This document shows positions 7,189 through 14,195 of a stretch of 46,111 nucleotides of DNA, one piece after another (position 1 is the first letter of the stretch; the number at the start of each line of letters is the position of its first letter). Source of the DNA: Roseburia sp. (GTDB lineage: Bacteria > Bacillota > Clostridia > Lachnospirales > Lachnospiraceae); NCBI GenBank assembly GCA_017549185.1, contig JAFYVJ010000001.1:1-46111 (forward strand). Direction: 5' to 3'. The translations under genes were made by a program, and so were the position numbers. Under the pieces are notes generated by a model that saw only the letters and a program-made list of their open reading frames with translations, made no database searches and was not told the origin of the DNA.

Positions 7189-8466
7189 TTATTCTAACTC
7201 AGGTCTGTCCGGGTCTAATACTTTGGAAACATCAAACAAATCAGCTAATGATTTTGGTCGTGTAATCATATTAAAACCGTCTAAGTTACATCGGGTTTGT
7301 CTGACATAGTTATCTTTTACAGAAACAAAAGGTTTCGTCCAAACTCCACAAAAGTAGCGAAGTCCTACGCTTTTGAAATAATTCAATTTATCACTTGGAT
7401 AATCGATTTCGGAGCCATATGGATAGATGTAAATATCTGTTTCGCCGACGATAGAGCCAACATCGTTTATCCAACGATTGGTATCATTCATCAGGTGGCT
7501 GTATGTAATTTTTTTTGCATCGCGATGACCATAGCCGTGGATGGCGAAAAGCCAGCCGGTTTCTTTTAAACGATTAGCAACAGCAGTAGCAGTTTGGATA
7601 TCTTCTTCTAAAGTAGGGCTGTCTGTAAGGTGAGTATCATATCCTAGAGTCCCTTCATATCCGGTCAGTGCAAGAATACCCTTTGCACCTCTAAGAGAAA
7701 AATCCGGGTGCTCTTTCACGAAGGTATCTAAAATAGGAGCCACATCATAATCACCGATTAACTCATTCCCATCTTTATCAATATAAAGATTTTTCACATT
7801 TCCGTTTTCATCAATCATAAGATTGCGGGCAAAACCATCTTTTTCCATATATTCATAATAGTTCACATCATCAACGGAGAGTACAAGGGGTTTTTTGCCT
7901 TTTGGAACCATAGGAGCGTTAGCAATGATTTTTACGTTGCCATTTTCATCGGTTTCCTCGCGAGCAATTTCATGGATATCAATGAGAATAAAATCATTTG
8001 CATACAACTCTTCCAACATGGCTTTGAATTCATCTACAGTAGTCATCCAGTAATTATAACCATTTGCCATATAGTCACCATCAAAAGCTAATGATGTATC
8101 TACAATAAGGGAGTGAAAAAAGATATGACGCACAGGTTCTTCATAAGGGACAAAAGAATCACGTGCAGTCTGGTATAGAGATATTCTTGATAATACTTCT
8201 TCGTCTTGTGTATATTCATCAGGAATATTCTGTAGTAATTCGATTGCTTCATCATAATAGTATCCTTGGGCCAGATGGTCTGCTCTGACAAGGAGTGGGA
8301 GCAGAGTAGTTAAACGTTCTGCATCATCAGAAATTTGTGTGGAATAGGCTTCTGTCTGAGCATGAAATACCGGAAAGTCAGTGGATACGGAAGAAGAGCA
8401 TCCACAAATAATTAACATGCTAAATAATGCTAATCCGAAAAAACTTTTTATATGTAAATGTTTCAT
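7189..8466 (-). CDS. Polysaccharide deacetylase-like lipoprotein
   Basis: 425 residues. The N-terminus is a lipoprotein signal with a hydrophobic stretch (residues 9-20) ending in IICGC, making Cys23 the likely lipid anchor. The rest is outside the membrane. From about residue 190 the NodB-homology fold is visible: LSVDDVNYY stands where deacetylases have TFDDG, HGYGH is the metal-binding H-x(3)-H motif, and YIYPYGSE is the motif-3 equivalent. A long insert between motifs 1 and 2 and the non-standard motif 1 set it apart from classical peptidoglycan deacetylases. It probably trims or senses cell-surface glycans. The gene is flanked on both sides by hairpin elements and looks monocistronic. 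Confidence 0.8.
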   Translation of the reverse strand: MKHLHIKSFFGLALFSMLIICGCSSSVSTDFPVFHAQTEAYSTQISDDAERLTTLLPLLVRADHLAQGYYYDEAIELLQNIPDEYTQDEEVLSRISLYQTARDSFVPYEEPVRHIFFHSLIVDTSLAFDGDYMANGYNYWMTTVDEFKAMLEELYANDFILIDIHEIAREETDENGNVKIIANAPMVPKGKKPLVLSVDDVNYYEYMEKDGFARNLMIDENGNVKNLYIDKDGNELIGDYDVAPILDTFVKEHPDFSLRGAKGILALTGYEGTLGYDTHLTDSPTLEEDIQTATAVANRLKETGWLFAIHGYGHRDAKKITYSHLMNDTNRWINDVGSIVGETDIYIYPYGSEIDYPSDKLNYFKSVGLRYFCGVWTKPFVSVKDNYVRQTRCNLDGFNMITRPKSLADLFDVSKVLDPDRPELE

Positions 8467-8594
8467 GATAATATCTCCATTCTAAGAAAAGTTTTCGTGT
8501 CAGATTATTGTAGCACTTTTGAAAAAAAGATGGTTACATTTATGTTACAAGAAATGGAAGAAATTCTTAAGAATAGTTACAGAGTTATGCAAAT

Positions 8595-8639
8595 GAGCAG
8601 ACCTCAAAATTGTAAACAATTCTGAGGTTCGCATTGCTC
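8595..8639. repeat. Inverted repeat upstream of the lipoprotein gene
   Basis: GAGCA...ACCTCA and TGAGGT...TGCTC flank AATTG/CAATT, making a long interrupted hairpin without a T-run. TAGTTAC and TGCAAATG just upstream (8571-8594) resemble pieces of the dispersed repeat family. It lies between the lipoprotein start and the purC terminator and may be a decayed repeat copy. Confidence 0.5.
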
Positions 8640-8648
8640 GTCAAATAG

Positions 8649-8702
8649 AAAAAAGAAGCAACTAACCGTCTTTGCAAGCAAACGGTGAGCCGCTTCTTTT
8701 TT
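8649..8702 (-). terminator. Terminator of purC
   Basis: AAAAAAGAAGC (8649-8659) pairs with GCTTCTTTTTT (8692-8702), with ACCGT/ACGGT pairing inside. The A and T runs make it bidirectional. Confidence 0.85.
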
Positions 8703-8726
8703 AATTATTCTTTGATTATTTGAGGA

Positions 8727-9410
8727 TTATCTATTGTTAATAATCTTTGTTAATTCAACTGGGTCAACGATTTTACCGTCTTTGTATACACGCATGTTAC
8801 CAGAAGCGATTTCGTCGATAAGGATTACTTCGTCGTTGTTGTAACCGAACTCAAATTTGATATCCCAAAGATCAAGGCCAAGTGTCTTTAAGTCATCAGC
8901 AATGATTTTTGTGATTTTTAATGTCTGTTCTTTCATGCTTTCAAACATTGCAGGAGACATAACGCCTAATGCTGCAAGACCTTCTCCTGTTACAAGTGGA
9001 TCACCTAAAGCATCGTTTTTGAATGTACATTCAACGTAGCCACCTTCTAAAACAGTACCATCTTCGATATATTCACCGTATCTGCGGATGAAGCTTCCTG
9101 TAGCAACTAAACGGCAGATTACTTCTAAACCATGACCGAAAACTTTTCCTGGAAGAACTTCCATAGTAGCATCTTCAATGTTAGCACTTACATAGTGAGT
9201 TTTGATGCCAGCTTCTTTTAAAAGTTCGAAATAATAAATAGATGTCTGTAAATTAGCTTTACCAATACCTTCGATTGTTAAACCTACTGAATTTTCACCT
9301 GGATCGAAAACGCCGTCTTTTCCTGTACAGTCGTCTTTGAATTTAAGCATTACGTTGCCATTCTCAAGTGAGTAAACATCTTTTGTTTTTCCTTCATAAA
9401 TTTTCTTCAT
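8727..9410 (-). CDS. purC: Phosphoribosylaminoimidazole-succinocarboxamide synthase (SAICAR synthetase)
   Basis: 227 residues, typical for the compact bacterial PurC. It joins aspartate to CAIR using ATP in step 8 of de novo purine synthesis. Seen directly: [12 protein letters not shown] at the N-terminus (ATP loop), [27 protein letters not shown] (substrate binding), and [19 protein letters not shown] with ASGNMR near the C-terminus, the usual signature region. AAAAAGGAGA precedes the ATG. No other pur gene is adjacent, so purC is a single-gene unit here. The 248-bp upstream gap was checked for a purine riboswitch and none was recognised. Confidence 0.97.
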   Translation of the reverse strand: MKKIYEGKTKDVYSLENGNVMLKFKDDCTGKDGVFDPGENSVGLTIEGIGKANLQTSIYYFELLKEAGIKTHYVSANIEDATMEVLPGKVFGHGLEVICRLVATGSFIRRYGEYIEDGTVLEGGYVECTFKNDALGDPLVTGEGLAALGVMSPAMFESMKEQTLKITKIIADDLKTLGLDLWDIKFEFGYNNDEVILIDEIASGNMRVYKDGKIVDPVELTKIINNR

Positions 9411-9591
9411 TGTGAAATCTCCTTTTTATAGCGATAAATAATATATCCCAACAAGCATACTTTATCATAGTTTTTTTTATATGAAAATATTTTTTTTTGA
9501 ATTTCTTTTTAATTTTTATTATAAGATATATAAGTAATGCGAATGAAAAAAGCAGATATACGTGGTTTTTCTTATGAGTAAGTAAAAAAAT

Positions 9592-9620
9592 TTGTATTTT
9601 CTGAAGAATTGAAGTATGAT
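9592..9620 (+). promoter_or_regulatory. Sigma-A promoter of the 9659 gene
   Basis: TTGTAT (9592-9597), a 17-bp spacer and TATGAT (9615-9620), about 39 bp ahead of the start codon. The rest of the purC-9659 gap is A/T-rich and shows nothing else clear. Confidence 0.65.
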
Positions 9621-9658
9621 GGACAAAAATAAATTTTTTACGGAAGGAGGGAAGCTAC

Positions 9659-10111
9659 ATGTTGCGGAAAAGTCAGCAGAGATGGTGTTATTTTTTAATA
9701 TGTATTCTGCTTATGGCCGGAATACATACAACTTATGTGAGGGCAGATAATTTTGCAGAACGTGTAGCTTCCATCGAAGCAGCAAGACTGTATATGGCTG
9801 GTTCGGATACGACATCTATAGCCCAGTTAAGGGGAGCAGATAGCAATATACAATCTGTTGTGTGTATTGTGGAAAGTGTAAATTCAATAGTTCGCACTGT
9901 TCTTGGGAGGAGTACGGGGCGAAATGTTAGTATACGGCGGGAGTTGCGGTGTGCAAGTGTTATACTATGTGCTATCTGTATTGCATGTTTTGTTCTACGA
10001 TGCTGCCGTATAGAAGAAATACTGTGTCTACATGAGAAAAAATATCGTGCAGCACTTATAAAATACATTCACGATATCGATGGGAAGAAAAGAATACCAT
10101 GCCTTGCATAA
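9659..10111 (+). CDS. Small exported membrane-anchored protein, unknown function
   Basis: 150 residues with a strong GGAAGGAGG site. Residues 1-29 form a signal peptide (basic start, hydrophobic 11-22, likely cleavage after YVRA). A second hydrophobic stretch, about 98-114 (SVILCAICIACFVLRCC), would anchor the C-terminus. The outer part is about 65 residues with no motif I know. The cytosolic tail ends KYIHDIDGKK. It is cysteine-rich around the second membrane helix. A further tiny membrane protein gene follows after 32 bp, probably on the same transcript. I do not recognise the family. Confidence 0.65.
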   Translation: MLRKSQQRWCYFLICILLMAGIHTTYVRADNFAERVASIEAARLYMAGSDTTSIAQLRGADSNIQSVVCIVESVNSIVRTVLGRSTGRNVSIRRELRCASVILCAICIACFVLRCCRIEEILCLHEKKYRAALIKYIHDIDGKKRIPCLA

Positions 10112-10143
10112 AATAATAAAAGAATTTGAAAGGCGTGGAAATT

Positions 10144-10287
10144 ATGAATATCGGAATGTTAATTATTATTCTATTTATGTGTGTGGTAGGTTTAGGATCA
10201 ACTATTTATATTGTTGGTTCAATGTTTTTTTGGTTAGGATGGAAAATTGTAAGAAAAATTAAACATGGCACACCTTTATATGATTAA
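10144..10287 (+). CDS. 47-residue single-span membrane protein
   Basis: A short open frame starting MNIGMLIIILFMCVVGLGS with one long hydrophobic segment (residues 4-34), then a basic end with KIVRKIKHG. A weak purine-rich site (AAAGGCGTGGAA) precedes the ATG. The pattern of a membrane span plus a positive cytosolic tail and a following terminator supports a real gene, but nothing indicates its role. An overlapping frame at 10080-10262 lacks such structure. Confidence 0.5.
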   Translation: MNIGMLIIILFMCVVGLGSTIYIVGSMFFWLGWKIVRKIKHGTPLYD

Positions 10288-10310
10288 TAAAAACTAAATA
10301 GAAAAAAGCA

Positions 10311-10370
10311 GAGGCTGGCTTTTGCGGTGCCCTTGATTGGTTGCTGTGAGAGTCAGCCTCATTATTTTTA
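10311..10370 (+). terminator. Terminator of the small membrane-protein operon
   Basis: GAGGCTGGCT (10311-10320) pairs with AGTCAGCCTC (10351-10360), ten pairs with one G-U, followed by ATTATTTTTA. Confidence 0.7.
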
Positions 10371-10454
10371 ATTTAAAGCGGTTACCCTATGACTAAGCGA
10401 GTCTAATTTAACATAAAAGAGTAGAAAGTTAAGGAAATACTAAAGTGACGGAAG

Positions 10455-10483
10455 TTGCAACATGAAAGAAGATATAATATAAT
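10455..10483 (+). promoter_or_regulatory. Sigma-A promoter of the 10524 operon
   Basis: TTGCAA (10455-10460), a 17-bp spacer and TATAAT (10478-10483), about 40 bp upstream of the ATG. Confidence 0.7.
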
Positions 10484-10523
10484 TAAGAAAATAGTAAAAT
10501 GATATATTGGAGGAATAGGTTTT

Positions 10524-11441
10524 ATGAAACGAATATTAGATTGTCATGCATCTGATTTTAAGAATATGGGTAAAGAAGAGTTACTGTATGCGATTGCAGC
10601 AGGGGAAGGCAGAACGATTGCATGTGAGACGATTGGATGTATTATGCCAATGCTTGGAGATATTACAAATGCAGAGTTTGCAGCATCAATGGGTGCAGAC
10701 GTTTTGCTTTTAAATATGTTTGATGTGAAGAAGCCTTTTATTATGGGCTTACCGAAATGTGAACCGGAACAGACAATTCATAAATTAAAAGAACTGACAG
10801 GTCGTCCAATCGGTATTAATTTAGAACCGGTGGAGCAGGATAAAGCAGTCAGTGAAGGTATGTGGGCAATGACCGAAGGTAGAGTGGCTACTTTAGAGAA
10901 CGCGAAACTTGCAGCAGAAATGGGAGTGAATTTTGTACTTTTGACAGGTAATCCGGGCAACGGTGTGACTAATACCGCGATTACAGAGACACTTTCCTTA
11001 TATAAAAAGGAATTGGGAGATAAGTTGATTCTTGCAGCAGGCAAAATGCACGCATCAGGTATTCTCTCAGAAGCAGGCGAGAAGATTTTGACAAAAGAAG
11101 ATATCAAGGAGTTTTACGAAGCGGGTGCAGATATCATTTTATTACCGGCACCGGGCACTGTTCCGGGAATTACGATGGAATATGTTCGTGAACTGGTAAG
11201 CTATGCACATTCTCTTGGTGCACTTACGATTACAGCAATCGGTACTTCGCAGGAAGGTGCAGATGTTGCTACGATGAGGGAGATTGCACTGATGTGTAAG
11301 ATGACAGGTACAGATATGCATCACCTGGGAGATTCCGGTTATGGTGGAATGGCACTTCCTGAGAATATTCAAGCGTACTCGATTGCGATTCGTGGTATCA
11401 GACATACTTATCGACGTATGGCAGACTCAATTTTACGTTAA
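10524..11441 (+). CDS. TIM-barrel-like protein of uncharacterised family (PEP-mutase/HAD-like annotation type)
   Basis: 305 residues, cytosolic. It has repeated beta-strand/loop patterns typical of a TIM barrel: GADVLLLNMFD, RPIGINLEPV, VNFVLLTGNPGNGVT, LILAAGKMHASG, GADIILLPAPGTVPGIT and ALTITAIGTSQEGAD, ending with HHLGDSGYGGM. Similar proteins are commonly labelled haloacid dehalogenase-like or PEP-phosphonomutase-like in databases, but I see no HAD DxDxT motif, so that label looks misleading. The glycine-rich strand ends suggest binding of a phosphate-containing ligand. GGAGG lies 10 bp before the ATG. The L,D-transpeptidase gene starts 25 bp downstream, so an operon with cell-wall genes is likely. 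Confidence 0.7.
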   Translation: MKRILDCHASDFKNMGKEELLYAIAAGEGRTIACETIGCIMPMLGDITNAEFAASMGADVLLLNMFDVKKPFIMGLPKCEPEQTIHKLKELTGRPIGINLEPVEQDKAVSEGMWAMTEGRVATLENAKLAAEMGVNFVLLTGNPGNGVTNTAITETLSLYKKELGDKLILAAGKMHASGILSEAGEKILTKEDIKEFYEAGADIILLPAPGTVPGITMEYVRELVSYAHSLGALTITAIGTSQEGADVATMREIALMCKMTGTDMHHLGDSGYGGMALPENIQAYSIAIRGIRHTYRRMADSILR

Positions 11442-11466
11442 CAAAATAATAACAGACGGAGATAAA

Positions 11467-12912
11467 ATGGAAGATACAAAAGAAAAAGTAGGCAAGAAAA
11501 AAATTATTATAAGTTTGCTGGTTGTATTGACAGTCAGTGTGATTGCTTTTTTTGTAGTATTTTATATTTGGAAAATGAATTTTTATCAGACACATTTTTT
11601 GCCGAATACTTATGTGAATGGTGTTGCTTGCAGCGAATTGGATGCGGCGTCAGTAGCAGAGATATTAAAAGAGGATGTGTCAGAGTATGCGTTGACTGTT
11701 TTGGGAAGAAACGAACATGGCGAACAGACGGAACTTGGCATCATTGCTGCAAAAGACATGGGTCTTAAACGAAAAGATGACCTGGCAGAGGTACAGGAAC
11801 TGCTGGAACAACAAGACGAGAGCGGCTGGTTGCGTGCAGTATTATCCAAGCAGGAGCATAATTTGAGTGTAGTGCATGTGACAGAATTTGATGAAGATGC
11901 TTTAAAAAAATGTGTGATGCAGTGGGATGCATTTGATGAAGCCAGTATGATTGCACCAGTAGATGCTTACATCAGTGAATATAAAGAAGAACTGAAAGGA
12001 TGTGCGATTATACCGGAAGTGAGCGGAACACAGTTAGATGTGGATATGGCGATTTCTAGCATTGAAGCACTTATTTTAAGTGGCGGAGACTGCATAGATT
12101 TAGTAGAGCAGAACTGTTATCTGTCTCCATCTGTTTTAGCAACAGATGAAAAGTTGATTGCTACATGGGAAAAGTTGAATAAGTGGCTTGGTACAAGTGT
12201 TACTTATGACTGGAATACTTTTGAAGTCATAGTTGATGGAAGTGTAATAGAATCGTGGATTATCATAGAAGATGGAAAACCGGTGCTTGATGAGGAAGCA
12301 GTGGCAGCATTTGTAGCGAAAAATGCATCAGAATATGACACATACGGCAAGAGTCACAAATTTATTACTACCTTAGGTGTCGAATTAACATTACCGACAG
12401 GCGGATTTGGGTGGAAGACAGACCGTGAAGCAGTGACACAGGAACTAATTTCTTATATCATGGAAGGAACAGTTACAGAGACAAAACCGATATACAGTAA
12501 TACTGCACCGCGTCATGGTATGGATGATATCGGTAATTCCTATGTAGAAGCAGATTTAAGTAATCAGCATCTTTATTTGTATCATAACGGAGAATTAGTA
12601 TTTGAGACAGATTTTGTTTCCGGAGCTATGAATTCAACACCAGATTGTATTTCACCGGCGGGCATATTTGATATTACTTATAAAACTGCAAATCAAGTTC
12701 TTAGAGGCGCTGATTATGAACAGTTTGTATATTACTGGATGCCGTTTTATGGTAATTATGGTATGCATGATGCAACGTGGAGATGGCAGTTCGGAGGAGA
12801 GATTTTTAAGACAGATGGTTCACATGGTTGTCTGAATTTACCACTAGACAGTGCGGCAGTAATTTATAATTATATATATACAGGATATCCGGTAATTTGT
12901 TATTACTATTAA
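11467..12912 (+). CDS. L,D-transpeptidase (YkuD) with N-terminal peptidoglycan-binding region
   Basis: 481 residues from the ATG at 11467 (ACGGAG upstream). A single membrane helix (about 14-36) anchors it, with the rest outside. Residues 40-330 hold the PG-binding-4/VanW-associated type repeats common in Clostridial transpeptidases (NTYVNGVACSELDAAS near the start, FGWKTDRE near the end). The C-terminal YkuD domain runs from about 355: EADLSNQHLYLYHNGE, then PAGIFDI, YGMHDATW and the active site GSHGCLNLP, with His453 and Cys455. These enzymes form 3-3 crosslinks between peptidoglycan stem peptides. It lies between the TIM-barrel gene and a GH25 muramidase. Confidence 0.92.
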   Translation: MEDTKEKVGKKKIIISLLVVLTVSVIAFFVVFYIWKMNFYQTHFLPNTYVNGVACSELDAASVAEILKEDVSEYALTVLGRNEHGEQTELGIIAAKDMGLKRKDDLAEVQELLEQQDESGWLRAVLSKQEHNLSVVHVTEFDEDALKKCVMQWDAFDEASMIAPVDAYISEYKEELKGCAIIPEVSGTQLDVDMAISSIEALILSGGDCIDLVEQNCYLSPSVLATDEKLIATWEKLNKWLGTSVTYDWNTFEVIVDGSVIESWIIIEDGKPVLDEEAVAAFVAKNASEYDTYGKSHKFITTLGVELTLPTGGFGWKTDREAVTQELISYIMEGTVTETKPIYSNTAPRHGMDDIGNSYVEADLSNQHLYLYHNGELVFETDFVSGAMNSTPDCISPAGIFDITYKTANQVLRGADYEQFVYYWMPFYGNYGMHDATWRWQFGGEIFKTDGSHGCLNLPLDSAAVIYNYIYTGYPVICYYY

Positions 12913-12920
12913 GACGATTT

Positions 12921-12978
12921 TGCAAATAGTGCACTGAATAATTACTGTGATTCTGCAAATGATGTGCTGAATAGTTAC
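12921..12978 (+). repeat. Two tandem copies of the dispersed TGCAAA/GTTAC repeat
   Basis: TGCAAATAGTGCACTG + AATAATTAC (12921-12945) and TGCAAATGATGTGCTG + AATAGTTAC (12954-12978) repeat with a 33-bp period. A decayed third tail, CCGAATAATTAGG, follows at 12983. They fill the gap between the transpeptidase stop and the muramidase ribosome site. Confidence 0.75.
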
Positions 12979-13015
12979 AGCTACCGAATAATTAGGTAAG
13001 GTGGAGGGGATACAA

Positions 13016-14119
13016 ATGAGACCAAGTTATGGTGATTTTATTTTAGAACAAGAAAAAAAAGAACGTAAAAAAAGAAGATATTTGATTGTGATTGTTGTTT
13101 TAGTATTGGTACTGATTATTTCGGCAGTGGTAGTGTTTTTTGGGGAAAAAGATTTTTCTGGTAAAGACTTATTTCCAGTGGAAGATGTAATGGGAACGGT
13201 AGAACAGACGGAACAACAGATTTATTATTCACAAGAAGAGTTGGATCATTTAGTAGAGAAAGCAGTTCAAAGTGCAAAAGTAGAGGCGTCGATGGAAGCG
13301 TTGGCAGGAATAAAGCAGTATTTGGCAGAGGGAAAGTCTGCGGTAGAAGCATTTCGTGCTGTTTATACCGATGATTTGGTAATTGCAGCAGATGGCAGAT
13401 ATCATTTTGTACCAATACGAGAAGAATTAAAGCACAATGATTATATAGTAGAGAATTTGCATGTGTTGGAAAATGGTGAATACCAGTATGTAGAAGAGGG
13501 AGAGGTTATTTCGCACAAAGGAATTGATGTATCAAGGTTTCAAGGGAAAATAGACTGGAATGCAGTGGCGGCAGATGGAGTGAATTTTGCATTTATTCGT
13601 GTAGGTAATCGTGGTTATGGCAGTGGTGCATTACTACAGGATGAGACGTTTGAACGTAATATAAAGGGGGCAAATGCAGCAGGCGTAAAAGCAGGCGTTT
13701 ACTTCTTTTCACAAGCAGTTACAGAGGCAGAAGCCATTGAAGAAGCGAATTTTGTATTAGAACAGATTGCACCATATCAGATTGATTGTCCGGTTGTGTG
13801 TGATATGGAAATGATTGCTGGAGACGAAGGACGTGCCGATTCTCTTACAGTAGAACAACGAACACAGATGATAAAAACGTTCTGTGATACGATTGCGAAT
13901 GCAGGTTATACACCTATGATTTATATGAATCTGGAATTGGCTGCAATTCGAATTAATTTAGCAGAATTAGAAGGCTATGACAAGTGGTTTGCCTATTATA
14001 ATCCAGAAATGTATTTTCCATATGAATACAAAGTATGGCAGTATAGTGAAAAAGGTACGGTTGCTGGTATATCAGAACCGGTAGATATGAACATTGCATT
14101 TGAAGCCATTTGGGAATAA
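13016..14119 (+). CDS. Glycoside hydrolase family 25 muramidase, membrane-anchored
   Basis: 367 residues. The ATG at 13016 follows GGAGGGG by 6 bp. A basic N-terminus (KKERKKRR) leads into one membrane helix (about 22-42), so the enzyme faces outward. A charged linker with a probable coiled coil spans 70-115. The GH25 domain starts at about 168: KGIDVSRFQGKIDW (Asp171), FAFIRVGNRGYG, GVYFFSQA, and PVVCDMEM with Asp263 and Glu265 as the D-x-E catalytic pair, ending with KVWQYSEKG. GH25 enzymes cut the MurNAc-GlcNAc bond. Placement after the L,D-transpeptidase suggests paired wall remodelling. Confidence 0.92.
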   Translation: MRPSYGDFILEQEKKERKKRRYLIVIVVLVLVLIISAVVVFFGEKDFSGKDLFPVEDVMGTVEQTEQQIYYSQEELDHLVEKAVQSAKVEASMEALAGIKQYLAEGKSAVEAFRAVYTDDLVIAADGRYHFVPIREELKHNDYIVENLHVLENGEYQYVEEGEVISHKGIDVSRFQGKIDWNAVAADGVNFAFIRVGNRGYGSGALLQDETFERNIKGANAAGVKAGVYFFSQAVTEAEAIEEANFVLEQIAPYQIDCPVVCDMEMIAGDEGRADSLTVEQRTQMIKTFCDTIANAGYTPMIYMNLELAAIRINLAELEGYDKWFAYYNPEMYFPYEYKVWQYSEKGTVAGISEPVDMNIAFEAIWE

Positions 14120-14132
14120 TAGGATTCGAACA

Positions 14133-14161
14133 TTGTAGTTGTATGCAATTAATGTTACAAT
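14133..14161 (+). promoter_or_regulatory. Probable promoter of the GH2 gene
   Basis: TTGTAG (14133-14138), a 17-bp spacer and TACAAT (14156-14161), 34 bp ahead of the ATG. Confidence 0.55.
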
Positions 14162-14195
14162 AAAACTAGTTTTGAAATGATAAAAAGGGGAAATT

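Noticed and set aside
9411-9658. Possible purine riboswitch ahead of purC
   Set aside because: No conserved loop or junction bases were seen, and the region is plain A/T-rich sequence.
10080-10262. 60-codon frame overlapping the 47-residue membrane protein
   Set aside because: It overlaps the end of the 9659 gene, lacks a ribosome site and has no membrane or domain pattern, unlike the overlapping 10144 frame.
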